NCBI GenBank assembly: GCA_016200005.1
Contig: JACQFP010000045.1
Coordinates: forward strand, 48,129-112,128
Length of the DNA stretch: 64,000 nucleotides
Source of the DNA: Verrucomicrobiota bacterium
Lineage (GTDB): Bacteria; Verrucomicrobiota; Verrucomicrobiia; Limisphaerales; PALSA-1396
Direction of reading: 5' to 3'
The notes under the pieces are model-generated. The model was not told where the DNA came from. It saw only the letters and a list, made by a program, of their open reading frames with translations, and searched no databases. Both the position numbers and the translations under genes were made by a program. Positions 41,895-50,532 of the stretch are shown here, one piece after another. Position 1 is the stretch's first letter, and each line of letters begins with the position of its first letter.

Positions 41895-43160
41895 TTAATC
41901 CTCCGTCGGAATCGGCTTCAGATTGCCGCGCAGTTCGTGAATGCGACGCAGTGAGAGGCGCAACAACCCCTCGCCAGTGCCGACCGCAACTGTGGTGTTG
42001 TAGCCGGCACCATAGCCGCCTTCGACGGCGGCTTGAATCGTCGGGAAGTAGCCAGCCCAGACGCCACCGGCAGAAAAGCAATAGCCCACGAGCATCGTGG
42101 TTGGCACCGGCGATTGATCGGCCAACGCGATTTGAAAATTCACGAACGGTTCACCCGGCCAGCCGGAGATGGCAATGTCGTCGCCGATCAACGCGGTGAT
42201 CAAGCCGACGGGAATGATCTTGTCCGGCTCCCAACGATTCGGAATTTTCAGGAGGTCTTCGCGAATGCGCAATTCCACCTTTTTCGAACCGGTCTTGGGC
42301 ATTTCCTTCATCACCCGTAAAACTTCAGCGGCGATGAGATGGCCGGAATCTTGCGCGGCTTGGAATCCGCCTTTGTCGATGGGTTGCTTGTCGAGGAACG
42401 GATTGATGTCGCCCGCGCCGCCTTGCAAAAACAGACAATAGCTTCTGTTGCCAAGCGCCGTTTCGATTTCGTTTCGCATGTAACCCGGCCAGTCGGCGCA
42501 GATTTGGAGGTTGTCCGGACCCAGATTGACGCCGTGACAGGCGTAGTTGACGAACACCGCACGCGTTTTCCGGGAGCCATCCGATACGCGAATGACTTTC
42601 ACTGCTGGATCAACCGGCGATGTCGGCTGCCGTTCTTCATTGCGCCATAACATCGTGACTTTTCCGTCTGCGCCCACCAGACGGCGGTTGTGTCCGAGAT
42701 AAACTTCGCCGGCCGCGGTTTGGAGTCGCGCGTCGAACAGCGAACGGTTCGCCTTGGCAATGGCGGCAACGATCTTGTTCTCCGTTTCCGCAAACCACGA
42801 TTTGTCCGGCGCCGGCCAGGACTTGTCTTCCCACGTCAGCGGGCCGGAATGGTTGTGGCTGCTGCACAGCATGACGTGCGCGATGCCGAGTTCGTTTCGC
42901 ACGCGCTCAACCACTCGCTGCGAGGGAAAGGACCGCAGATCAAGTGTGACCATCGCCAGGCTTTCCTTGTCCGACTTGAGCACGGCGACCGTGGCAAAGA
43001 GCGGATCGTGAATGCCCGTCGAACCGCCTTTGCGGTTCGAATACCCGCCCATCGGGTAGCCGACAGGCGGCGTAATATCCGTGCGGGCAAACCCCGACTT
43101 GAATGTGGCCGCGGAAACCACGACAGGAAAAATAGCGAGAGCCAGAAGAAGTGGTTTCAT
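41895..43160 (-). CDS. Neutral/alkaline non-lysosomal ceramidase-like exported protein, copy 2
   Basis: 421 residues from the ATG at 43160 (MKPLLLALAIFPVVVSAATF), which precisely precedes the signal peptide. An open extension to 43247 reads through a REP-like repeat and is rejected. Motifs match copy 1: GFARTDITPPVGYPMGGYSNR, SSHNHSGP and NYACHGVNLGP. It is a paralogue of the 27596 gene. On this strand it lies downstream of a PIG-L gene (43411), the reverse order to the first pair. Substrate not known; ceramide-like amide hydrolysis is the family default. Confidence 0.85.
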   Translation of the reverse strand: MKPLLLALAIFPVVVSAATFKSGFARTDITPPVGYPMGGYSNRKGGSTGIHDPLFATVAVLKSDKESLAMVTLDLRSFPSQRVVERVRNELGIAHVMLCSSHNHSGPLTWEDKSWPAPDKSWFAETENKIVAAIAKANRSLFDARLQTAAGEVYLGHNRRLVGADGKVTMLWRNEERQPTSPVDPAVKVIRVSDGSRKTRAVFVNYACHGVNLGPDNLQICADWPGYMRNEIETALGNRSYCLFLQGGAGDINPFLDKQPIDKGGFQAAQDSGHLIAAEVLRVMKEMPKTGSKKVELRIREDLLKIPNRWEPDKIIPVGLITALIGDDIAISGWPGEPFVNFQIALADQSPVPTTMLVGYCFSAGGVWAGYFPTIQAAVEGGYGAGYNTTVAVGTGEGLLRLSLRRIHELRGNLKPIPTED

Positions 43161-43208
43161 CTGGAGTTTTCTAATTTGCCGAAGACGAGTTGGCGAAACG
43201 AGCCCCTG

Positions 43209-43287
43209 AACCCACCCCTGGCCCCTCCCAGAAGGGGAGCGGCGCATAAGTGGATTGTTCCCCTCCTGGGAGGGGCAGGGGTGGGTT
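43209..43287. repeat. REP-like inverted repeat, family E-related (CCCCTCCC type)
   Basis: AACCCACCCCTGGCCCCTCC (start 43209) pairs with the arm ending AGGGGCAGGGGTGGGTT (43287). About 30-bp arms enclose a short spacer. It lies between the second ceramidase-like and PIG-L genes. Confidence 0.8.
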
Positions 43288-43410
43288 GGTAGGTCGCAGT
43301 TTTATGGCTGGAGTAGGTTAAGGGGTTGACTCGCATCTCGCTATTTGATCCTGAACGCTGGTTGAATCTTCTCCACGCTTCGTTCTGGTGTTGGGAAAGC
43401 GTCGCCGAAA

Positions 43411-44199
43411 TTATTTCTTCGCCGGCGTGACACCAACATAGATCTCCGGGTTGCGCAACGCTTCGGCGTACTTGATGCCGTGGCCCTCGCCATCGCGCTC
43501 GGCCTTGGCCTTCATCCCGCGCGCAATCGCGTCGCGGTCACTTCCCTTCTGGCTCACATGTTTTGCGAGCGCGTCAATTTTCGTGTCGATGGTGCTGCTG
43601 ATGTCGATCCACGTATTCGGGGTGGGGGTGTCGTAGTAATAAACCTCGCTGACTTCGCGCGGTTCGAGTTTTTCCTTTTGTAAATGCTCCGGATAATAAA
43701 GCGGGAAGGGCGCACAGGTCACGGCGTCCATCGTGGCGAAGGCCGAGGCGCGATGGTCCATGTGCTCGTCCGCGTTGCGCGGGTCAAACGCCAGCACGAT
43801 ATCGGGGCGATGCTTGCGAATCATGCGGACGATGTCGCCGCGGAGCTTGTCCTTCGGCACCATGTCGAGCCAGCCGTCCTCATAACCGAGCCATTCCAAC
43901 ACATCCACCTGCAAAACTTTGACCGCGTCCTCTTCTTCCTTCTTGCGAACGGCGGCGTGATTTTTGAGCGTGGCCTTCTTGTCGTATGTGCCTTTGTCGT
44001 CGTTGGTGCAGATGATGTAGATGATTTTGTTCCCGTTCCGTTTCAACAACGCCACGGTGCCAGCGCAGCGGGATTCCGCGTCATCGGGATGCGCTTGAAC
44101 GACCATCACCGTTTTGCCGCGAACGGTCGCGAGGTCGGCGGCGATGCTAAAGGTGGATAAAAGGAAAACGCCCAGCAGAGAAGTCAGTCGAGTAATCAT
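43411..44199 (-). CDS. Exported PIG-L family deacetylase, copy 2
   Basis: 262 residues with a hydrophobic leader (LLGVFLLSTFSIAADL). Metal-binding motif VQAHPDDAESRCAG near residue 35 and the later ligand His in NADEHMDHRASAF. Same family as the 26698 gene, a zinc-dependent deacetylase of N-acetyl sugars. It precedes the second ceramidase-like gene on the minus strand. The two pairs flank the giant repeat gene, an arrangement discussed in the findings. Confidence 0.9.
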   Translation of the reverse strand: MITRLTSLLGVFLLSTFSIAADLATVRGKTVMVVQAHPDDAESRCAGTVALLKRNGNKIIYIICTNDDKGTYDKKATLKNHAAVRKKEEEDAVKVLQVDVLEWLGYEDGWLDMVPKDKLRGDIVRMIRKHRPDIVLAFDPRNADEHMDHRASAFATMDAVTCAPFPLYYPEHLQKEKLEPREVSEVYYYDTPTPNTWIDISSTIDTKIDALAKHVSQKGSDRDAIARGMKAKAERDGEGHGIKYAEALRNPEIYVGVTPAKK

Positions 44200-44341
44200 A
44201 ATTATTGATGTTTGTCCGAAAGAGCTTCGTTTGTTACCTCATTGAATCATCCGAGTTGGAACTAAGCGAGCAGCTTGTTCATCAAGCGACGGCCCACGTC
44301 GGTCAGTCGACAATCGCGCGCCTCCGCCCGACCGTTCCCGC

Positions 44342-45415
44342 TCACTGACCTGGGGCCAGCACAACCCGGAAACCGCGGAAGTTGAGGAACCCGGCGCCCG
44401 GGTCGCGGCCCGCTGACCGGCAGAACCTGGCGCGGGTGGCCCAGTCGCCGCCGCGAATCCCGCGGAGCGAGCCCGTAGCAGGCCCCTGCGGGTCAATGGC
44501 GGTCCCGGCGGGATAAGCCCCATACCAGTCCTGACACCACTCCTCCACGTTCCCGATCATGTCATACAATCCCCACCCGTTCGCGGCATAGCTCCCGACC
44601 GGGGTCGTTATCCCAAGGAAGATTCCGCTCGGATTAGAGATCGTGCCCAGCACGGCATCGTATTCGTATTGGCCATCGAAGTTTGCCTGTCCTGAGTACA
44701 AACCGCTCCCCAAATAAAACGCCGTCGTCGTCCCCGCCCGGGCCGCATACTCCCACTCCGATTCCGTCGGCAGCCGATACACATAATTCGTGGGAATCTG
44801 CCCCCCTGCCTGCTCCTGCTGCGTCCGCAGCGCGCAATAGTTGCTCGCATCATTCCAACTCACTTTCTCCACCGGGCGAGTCAGGTCATCGGAATATCCG
44901 TTGGCGGACGTGAAATAACTCGGATTGCTTCCCACCACTGCGAGATAATCCCCTTGGGTCACCTCATACTTCCCCATCCAAAACCCCTGGCTAATCGTCA
45001 CGATGTGCTGGACCTCGTCTGAGCCCCGCTCAGCCTCGTTCGTCGGGCTGCCCATCGTGAACGTCCCCGGCTGGATGAACACCAGGTTGGTGTCGGCCGG
45101 TGCAGCAACCGATACGGCACGGTAAAACCGCTGACCCGTAGAAGAGGCCGACGGATCAGTCCAAACATTGCTGTCACCCGCCTGCACTTGGAGCAGCGTC
45201 CGGTCAGTCCAAAAGCTCGCTGCGGACAGGTTCGTGGCGTACTGAATGGAATAGACGGTCCCAACCGTTCCGGTGAGGCTCAGCATCGGCTGCCCCGCCG
45301 AGTAGGTCAGCTCAAGACGCGGCGGGGTCTGAGCGCCGGCCCGTGGCGCTACCGCCCACGCAGCCAGGCATAACACGGAAAGGAATGGAACGAGTTTCGA
45401 GGATCGCTGCTTCAT
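44342..45415 (-). CDS. Exported formylglycine-generating-enzyme-fold (SUMF1/PvdO-like) protein
   Basis: 357 residues. The signal peptide ends near 28, then residues about 33-103 are a beta module ending GQRFYRAV, similar to the tails of the two large secreted proteins. Residues about 105-355 are an FGE fold: IQPGTFTMGSP, GKYEVTQGDY, VEKVSWNDASNYC, RLPTESEWEYAARAG, YDMIGNVEEWCQDWYG, and RGIRGGDWATRARFCRSAGR. Only the second of the two FGE active-site cysteines is kept (FCRSAGR); the first is replaced by Thr. So it may act as a PvdO/EgtB-type or binding protein and not as a sulfatase activator. Function is unknown. Confidence 0.85.
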   Translation of the reverse strand: MKQRSSKLVPFLSVLCLAAWAVAPRAGAQTPPRLELTYSAGQPMLSLTGTVGTVYSIQYATNLSAASFWTDRTLLQVQAGDSNVWTDPSASSTGQRFYRAVSVAAPADTNLVFIQPGTFTMGSPTNEAERGSDEVQHIVTISQGFWMGKYEVTQGDYLAVVGSNPSYFTSANGYSDDLTRPVEKVSWNDASNYCALRTQQEQAGGQIPTNYVYRLPTESEWEYAARAGTTTAFYLGSGLYSGQANFDGQYEYDAVLGTISNPSGIFLGITTPVGSYAANGWGLYDMIGNVEEWCQDWYGAYPAGTAIDPQGPATGSLRGIRGGDWATRARFCRSAGRDPGAGFLNFRGFRVVLAPGQ

Positions 45416-45855
45416 AATTTCAAGACTTGATGGTTTTCTTCAGCCAGGCCCGAGCCGGAATCTATGCACAGATGTCGTCGGCTGAACCTTGGCCAGTGGC
45501 TCAGGAGTTAGTGGTGTTTACTCTTTAGTCCCAAAGGCGAATAAGAGCAAGGCAAATTCAAAGTCATGTTCCGTTGCCGAAACCCTCCCGACCAAGTCTG
45601 GAATGGCGCACGGGGCACTGTCCCCGGCGCGCGGCCTTCAGGCCGCTTCAGTGTTCGAATGGCATGGAAGAAACGATTGGCCTGTGGGCTTCCGAACGGT
45701 GAAGCGGCGTAAACGCCGCGTTCCATCCTGGTTGCAATCGCGGGCAGTGTCGAGACGCGCCAAATCGGGAATTTCCACCAAGAGCGGGATTGCAGTCTTG
45801 CCGGGAACTCGGTTAGCTTGCTTGAAACCTTCAAAGCAATCAATGTAGGACGACC
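45416..45855. other. 440-bp non-coding region with family F inverted repeat
   Basis: Between the divergent FGE-fold and glycerophosphodiesterase genes. The region 45597-45729 contains a REP-like element: GCGGCCTTCAGGCCGCTTCA at 45631 pairs with an arm ending GTAAACGCCGC at 45719. Each arm holds its own palindrome. Other open frames here are repeat translations with no recognisable content, and no promoter or terminator stands out. Confidence 0.7.
45597..45729. repeat. REP-like inverted repeat, family F
   Basis: Inner arms 45631-45657 and 45693-45719 pair with scattered mismatches. Outer flanks TGGAATGGCG and CGCGTTCCA extend the symmetry. The motif GCGGCGT...ACGCC also appears as a single half at about 59687. 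Confidence 0.72.
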
Positions 45856-47406
45856 ATGAAAGCAAAATCATTCCCAGTTTATTTTTTGGCGCTGCTTACG
45901 AGCACAAGCCTGGCCGCCGATTTCAAGTTTTTTGAACCGCTCAATCCGCCGCGGCCTTTTCAAGTGATGGTTCATCGCGGTGAGGCGGAGCAGGCGCCGG
46001 AGAACACGCGCCCCGCATTGCAACGTTGCATCGAGGACTTGTTCGAGTGGGCTGAAGTCGATGTGCGGTTGACCAAGGATGGTCAGCACGTTCTTTGTCA
46101 TGATTCGAAACTGGATCGTGTTTCCAACGGCACTGGGTTGGTGAAAGACCATACGCTCGATGAAGTGCTGGCCTTGGACGCGGGTTCAGGCTTCGCCAAA
46201 CGTTACGCCGGCACGCCGCTCCTTTCGTTCAAGCAATGTCTCGAACTGGCCAAAGGCAAACTCAATCTCTATCTCGATTGCAAGGACGTGAATCCCGAAC
46301 AACTGGCGAATGAAATTCTTCAGGCCGGCATGGAGCAGCAGGTCATCGTCTTTGACAAACCGGACAAGTTGCAGCGCGTCCGCAAAGCCTCCAAAGGCAA
46401 AGTGGCGATCATGCCCAAGTGGCATCCCGCCGAGGGCACCACGACCTGGGTGGACAAACTTCAGCCGGATGCCGTCGAAATTGACGCGAACGAAATCACG
46501 CCCGCAATCACCAAGGCGTTTCACGACAAAAAAATAAAGGTACAGACCAAGAATCTCGGCCAATGGGACACGCCGGAGTTCTGGGACAAGGCCCTGGCGG
46601 CGCACGTTGATTGGATTCAAACCGATTTGCCGGAGGAGATCATCGCGCGCGATTTGTGGCGCCGCGTGCCGAAGCGGCCAGTGCGCATTTCACTCCATCG
46701 CGGTGCCAACCGTTACGCGCCGGAAAATACCTTGCCCGCCTTCGCCAAAGCGATTCGTCTTGGCGTGGACTTTATCGAGTTCGACGTGCGGACGACCAGC
46801 GACGGAAAGTTTTATCTGCTGCACGATGGCACGTTGGATGGCAAGACCGACGGCACCGGCCCGATTGCCAACACGCCGTCGAGTGTGGTGGCATCGTTAA
46901 GCGCTGGCGTCAAGTTTGGGCGGCCATTCGCCAAGCTCGGTTTGCCGACGCTGGAAGAATTCCTGACCGCAACTGAAGGCAAGATTGATTACTATTTTGA
47001 CGCCAAGGCAATTCCGCCCGAAGTGTTGGCCGAGGCCGTCGAACGTCATCACATGAGCGAACGGACGGTGGTTTATCAAAGCCCGCAATATCTGCTGAAG
47101 CTGAAGGCCATCAATCCGCGCATTCGTGCGCTGCCGCCGCTCGGCTCGCCGGAGCAGATCGACGGACTCGCCGCCAATTTGAAACCTTACGCCGTTGATG
47201 CCTCGTGGAAAATTCTCTCGAAGGAAGTGATCGACCGCTGCCACGCGAACGGCATTTTGGTTTTCTCCGACGCCTTGGGCGCGCATGAGACGATTGCCGA
47301 TTACCTGCAAGCAATGGATTGGGGCATCGACTTGATTCAAACCGATCATCCGATGCGCGTGATGCGCGCCATCGAGTTACGCGCCGCCAAAGCGATTTTG
47401 CCGTGA
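45856..47406 (+). CDS. Exported double-domain glycerophosphodiester phosphodiesterase
   Basis: 516 residues with a signal peptide (YFLALLTSTSLAA). Two GDPD domains occur in tandem, each with its catalytic HRG and PENT: HRGEAEQAPENT near residue 40 and HRGANRYAPENT near residue 281. Each has a further acidic pair (EVDVRLTKDG and EFDVRTTSDG). The family releases sn-glycerol 3-phosphate and an alcohol from glycerophosphodiesters, the products of lipid headgroup cleavage. With glpFK elsewhere in this window it could feed glycerol metabolism, although they are 23 kb apart. The duplicated domain arrangement is uncommon. Confidence 0.88.
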   Translation: MKAKSFPVYFLALLTSTSLAADFKFFEPLNPPRPFQVMVHRGEAEQAPENTRPALQRCIEDLFEWAEVDVRLTKDGQHVLCHDSKLDRVSNGTGLVKDHTLDEVLALDAGSGFAKRYAGTPLLSFKQCLELAKGKLNLYLDCKDVNPEQLANEILQAGMEQQVIVFDKPDKLQRVRKASKGKVAIMPKWHPAEGTTTWVDKLQPDAVEIDANEITPAITKAFHDKKIKVQTKNLGQWDTPEFWDKALAAHVDWIQTDLPEEIIARDLWRRVPKRPVRISLHRGANRYAPENTLPAFAKAIRLGVDFIEFDVRTTSDGKFYLLHDGTLDGKTDGTGPIANTPSSVVASLSAGVKFGRPFAKLGLPTLEEFLTATEGKIDYYFDAKAIPPEVLAEAVERHHMSERTVVYQSPQYLLKLKAINPRIRALPPLGSPEQIDGLAANLKPYAVDASWKILSKEVIDRCHANGILVFSDALGAHETIADYLQAMDWGIDLIQTDHPMRVMRAIELRAAKAILP

Positions 47407-47413
47407 TGCTGGT

Positions 47414-47686
47414 TCAGTCCTGCGTTCGGCTGTGCCTCCGTTTGGATATGAGATAACGCACGAACGACCACAGCCCTGAGAAGCGATAGCCGGGATCGAC
47501 GTAGTGTTCGATGACGTAAAAGGCGAAGTAGTAGAAGCGGCAAAAACTCCAAACCGCCAGCAACAGCAGGACCGCGGTTTTCAACGTCGGCTGCTCGACG
47601 ATCAGTAGCGACGCCGAAGCAAATCCGATGATCAGAAACAGAACGCCCTTGAGCTTGATCCAACGAGGGTCGGTAAGGTCTTTCAT
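47414..47686 (-). CDS. Small hypothetical membrane protein
   Basis: About 90 residues from the Met at 47686 (MKDLTDPRWIKLKGVLFLII). Two membrane segments: LKGVLFLIIGFASASLLIV and LKTAVLLLLAVWSFCRFYYF. An open extension to 47752 adds nothing convincing. It converges tail-to-tail with the glycerophosphodiesterase (8-bp gap). Function is unknown. Confidence 0.6.
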   Translation of the reverse strand: MKDLTDPRWIKLKGVLFLIIGFASASLLIVEQPTLKTAVLLLLAVWSFCRFYYFAFYVIEHYVDPGYRFSGLWSFVRYLISKRRHSRTQD

Positions 47687-47774
47687 GTTGAGTAGAGTGA
47701 ATACTTCGCTTGAAATATTACCGTACTTGCCCGCCTGGGCGTTCTTGGGCACTCATAGGAAGCCACAGGCAACG

Positions 47775-48137
47775 TCAGTCTCTTGTCGGGTCAATTATGA
47801 GTTCACCATCCCAAAGTTTGACGCAATGCGGGCACTCCCAAAACATTTGGTATGCTGGTCCTTCACCTACAGGGACTCTACGTTCAACCAAGCGTCTCCT
47901 GCACTGAGGGCATCGAACCCCACGTGACTCAACGAATACTACGATACCCACAACTGACGCTACCAATGGCCAAGGCGACGACGTCAAACCCGCCACAACT
48001 AAGCCCGTGAAGAAGACAACTAATCCAAAGACTAACGCCCATTTGGATCCTCGCGGCAATGGTCTTACAAGCGCCATGGGTGTCATTCCGCTAACGGGAT
48101 TAGCTTTTCTCTCAATGAAATGACGTGGTACATCCAT
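47775..48137 (-). CDS. Small membrane protein with C-terminal zinc ribbon
   Basis: About 120 residues from the Met at 48137 (MDVPRHFIERKANPVSGM). Two hydrophobic segments, WALVFGLVVFFTGLVVAGL and WPLVASVVGIVVFVES, precede CPQCRRRLVERRV and CPHC, two CxxC pairs that form a typical zinc ribbon. The region is A/T-richer than its neighbours. Membrane-tethered zinc ribbons often join regulatory or quality-control roles, but I cannot assign one here. Confidence 0.6.
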   Translation of the reverse strand: MDVPRHFIERKANPVSGMTPMALVRPLPRGSKWALVFGLVVFFTGLVVAGLTSSPWPLVASVVGIVVFVESRGVRCPQCRRRLVERRVPVGEGPAYQMFWECPHCVKLWDGELIIDPTRD

Positions 48138-48219
48138 GCGAAGGATTTCATAACTTTTGTGCTTGGTCAAAATCTTATTACTGACCCATAAAGCAAAAAC
48201 TCGTCCTGATAGAACATTC

Positions 48220-48915
48220 TCAACCAATCCAACGCGCGATGCCGAACGCCGCGGCTGCTGCCAGTCCGCCAATCAACGCAGTTTGCAATCCGCTGCGAGC
48301 CATCGACACGCCGGTAAACCGGCCCTTGACGGCGCCAAAGACCACGAGCGCGACCAATGTCACTGCCACGGAAACGATCAAGGCGCGATGTGTGCTTGGG
48401 AACACAAGGTATGAACTCAACGGAATCAACCCACCCACAACGTACGCCCCTGCAATCGTCACCGCGCTCTTGAGCGCGCGTCCCGGTTGCGGTTTTTCCA
48501 ACCCCAACTCAAACCGCATCATGAAATCAACCCAGGCTTGCGGACGCCGACGCAATCCTTCGACTACGGAAGCGCTCTCCTCCGGAGTCAGCCCGTAGCT
48601 CTCAAATATCTCCCGCACCTCCTTCGCCTCAATTTCTGGAACCGTCACAATTTCCACTTCTTCACGGGTGCGCTCGCTGGCGTAGTGATCGGCATCGCTC
48701 CGGGCGGCCAGATAACCGCCCAATCCCATTGCAATCGAACCCGCGGCAATTTCCGCAAATCCGGCGGTGACGATGATGCGCGTGGAGGCAATGGCGCCGG
48801 TCAGACCCGCCGCCAAAGCAAACGGCACCGTCAAACCGTCGGACATTCCAATCACAACGTCGCGTACGGCTTTGCCGGCGGTGAAATGCTGTTCAATGTG
48901 TGGTGTAAGTGGCAT
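48220..48915 (-). CDS. VIT1/CCC1-family iron/manganese transporter
   Basis: 231 residues from the Met at 48915 (MPLTPHIEQHF). Typical opening segment AVRDVVIGMSDGLTVPFALAAGL, then AEIAAGSIAMGLGGYLAARSDADHY. A soluble acidic loop (EEVEIVTVPEIEAKEVREIF) lies between helices, as in VIT1/CCC1 proteins that move Fe2+ or Mn2+ across a membrane. C-terminal helices end GIARWIG. Substrate is inferred from the family. Confidence 0.88.
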   Translation of the reverse strand: MPLTPHIEQHFTAGKAVRDVVIGMSDGLTVPFALAAGLTGAIASTRIIVTAGFAEIAAGSIAMGLGGYLAARSDADHYASERTREEVEIVTVPEIEAKEVREIFESYGLTPEESASVVEGLRRRPQAWVDFMMRFELGLEKPQPGRALKSAVTIAGAYVVGGLIPLSSYLVFPSTHRALIVSVAVTLVALVVFGAVKGRFTGVSMARSGLQTALIGGLAAAAAFGIARWIG

Positions 48916-49016
48916 TGAAGTATGAGAGTCGCGCGCCGTGGCCTTCGGCAAGTTCAAAGTTCGAGGTTCGCACCCGCCTTTTGCACTTCAATCGAAGGGA
49001 ATGCAGTTGGTCGCGT

Positions 49017-49134
49017 CAGCGTTTGGAGTGCGGCGACTGGTCGCCGCTTTGGAATAGCGCCGACTGCAAAGCGGGTGTGTTCTCCCCACTCGCCCCGTGC
49101 AACAGCGGCGACAAGTCGCCGCACTCCAAACGCT
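49017..49134. repeat. REP-like inverted repeat, family C
   Basis: The arm AGCGTTTGGAGTGCGGCGAC (from 49017) pairs with the arm ending GCACTCCAAACGCT (49134). Both carry internal GCGGCGAC...GTCGCCGC palindromes, so the arms exceed 30 bp. It fills most of the 300-bp gap between the transporter and the aldolase, where nothing else is recognised. Confidence 0.85.
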
Positions 49135-49215
49135 CCGCGCGTATTCGACGGTTTGGAAAGGAGCTGAACTTTCTTCCTTCTCGGAAATCGTTCATGGTAT
49201 TCGCCCTAACCGCGC

Positions 49216-50235
49216 TCATTCTTCTTCGGTGACCGAATCGTAAAACTCCAGGATGTCGCCCTTTTGTCCCTTGATCTCGGCTTCTTTGAACTTGATGGCG
49301 GTGCGCGGGTGCTGGTTCAGCACACCCGTGAGCAGGTACGGCAGATCGTAGCCCCACAGCAATTTTGCGCGCAGGGGTTCGATGGTGTTCTGCACACAAT
49401 CGAGGATGGGCCGGAGATTGTACTTCGGATTGTGGAGGAACGCGATGAGCAGCTCCATCTGGCAATTGCCGGCGCCGCGCCCCAACCCGGCCATCGTCGC
49501 GTCGAGGAAGTTCGCGCCCATGATGATGCCTTCGATGGTATTGGCGTAGGCCAGTTGCAGATTGTTGTGCATGTGCACGCCGACCTCTTTGCCGGACGCC
49601 TTGCAGTAATGCTCGTATTTCTTGACGAGGTAATGAACCTTCTCGCTGTAAAGCGCGCCGAAACTGTCCACCACATAAATGGCCTTGGCCTCCGAACCGG
49701 CGAGCAATTCCAGACCCTCGTTCAGTTCTCGCTCCGGCACCGTGGAAACGGCCATGAGGTTGACGGTGGTTTCATAACCCTTGTCGTGCGCGTCCTTGAC
49801 CATGTCCAGCGCGGTGGGAATCTGGTTGATGTAAGTCGCCACCCGGATCATGTCGATGACGCTCTCCTTCTTGGGCGGGATGTCTTCGTGGTAATCGCAC
49901 CGCTCGGCGTCAGCCATGACGGTGAGTTTCAAATCGGTTTTGTTATCGCCGACAATTCGCCGGATGTCTTCTTCCAGACAATACTTCCAACAACCATGCT
50001 CGCCGACCTTGATGCCTTTGCGCGATGCCTTGTAACCAAGCTCCATGTAATCCACGCCGCCATCGACGCAGGCGCGGTAAACGGCCTTCACGATCTGGTC
50101 GTCGAAATGGTGGTTGTTCATCAGACCGCCGTCGCGGATCGTGCAGTCCAGGACTTTGATTTCGGGGCGGTAGGAAATCCATCGCCCGGCGGCGCTGTCT
50201 TTCGTTTTCACCGCTTTTTTGATTTTATCATTCAT
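49216..50235 (-). CDS. DRE-TIM metallolyase / HMGL-like aldolase
   Basis: 339 residues. The N-terminal LDCTIRDGGLMNNHHF is the DRE-TIM metal motif of the HMG-CoA lyase, isopropylmalate synthase and 4-hydroxy-2-oxovalerate aldolase group. GVHMHNNLQLAYANT carries the two metal-binding His, and AGLGRGAGNCQMELLI is typical of the HOA type. It lacks the C-terminal DmpG communication domain of classical MhpE/DmpG, so the aldol substrate is open. Stands apart from known pathway genes; transcribed toward the VIT1 gene. Confidence 0.85.
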   Translation of the reverse strand: MNDKIKKAVKTKDSAAGRWISYRPEIKVLDCTIRDGGLMNNHHFDDQIVKAVYRACVDGGVDYMELGYKASRKGIKVGEHGCWKYCLEEDIRRIVGDNKTDLKLTVMADAERCDYHEDIPPKKESVIDMIRVATYINQIPTALDMVKDAHDKGYETTVNLMAVSTVPERELNEGLELLAGSEAKAIYVVDSFGALYSEKVHYLVKKYEHYCKASGKEVGVHMHNNLQLAYANTIEGIIMGANFLDATMAGLGRGAGNCQMELLIAFLHNPKYNLRPILDCVQNTIEPLRAKLLWGYDLPYLLTGVLNQHPRTAIKFKEAEIKGQKGDILEFYDSVTEEE

Positions 50236-50392
50236 GGTGCAATCGCGGTTACAATTTCCGGCCAGCCCGGTGCAGCAACAGCGGCGGATATTGTTAATTC
50301 AAACCCACGCGTCTTGACGAACAAAAAATGGACGTATCGCCCATCGAGTGCTCCTGGGTAGCGGCCACGATTTCAAAATCGCACATCCGAAC

Positions 50393-50461
50393 CATGAACC
50401 GGGCAGTGCAAACTTTTGCTTCACCTGAAGCAAAAGTTGGTAGCAGGCGCTCCGGTTCATG
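50393..50461. repeat. Nested inverted repeat, family G
   Basis: CATGAACCGG (50393-50402) pairs with CCGGTTCATG (50452-50461). Inside, AACTTTTGCTTC (50411) pairs with GAAGCAAAAGTT (50427). It lies in the 297-bp gap between the aldolase and the PQQ-like gene. Confidence 0.8.
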
Positions 50462-50532
50462 CAAAGGCGGTTGGTAGTTTCGCCTACATCCGCCTGAAGG
50501 ATGGACTTTCCCTCCAGCAAACGTCGCCAGGT

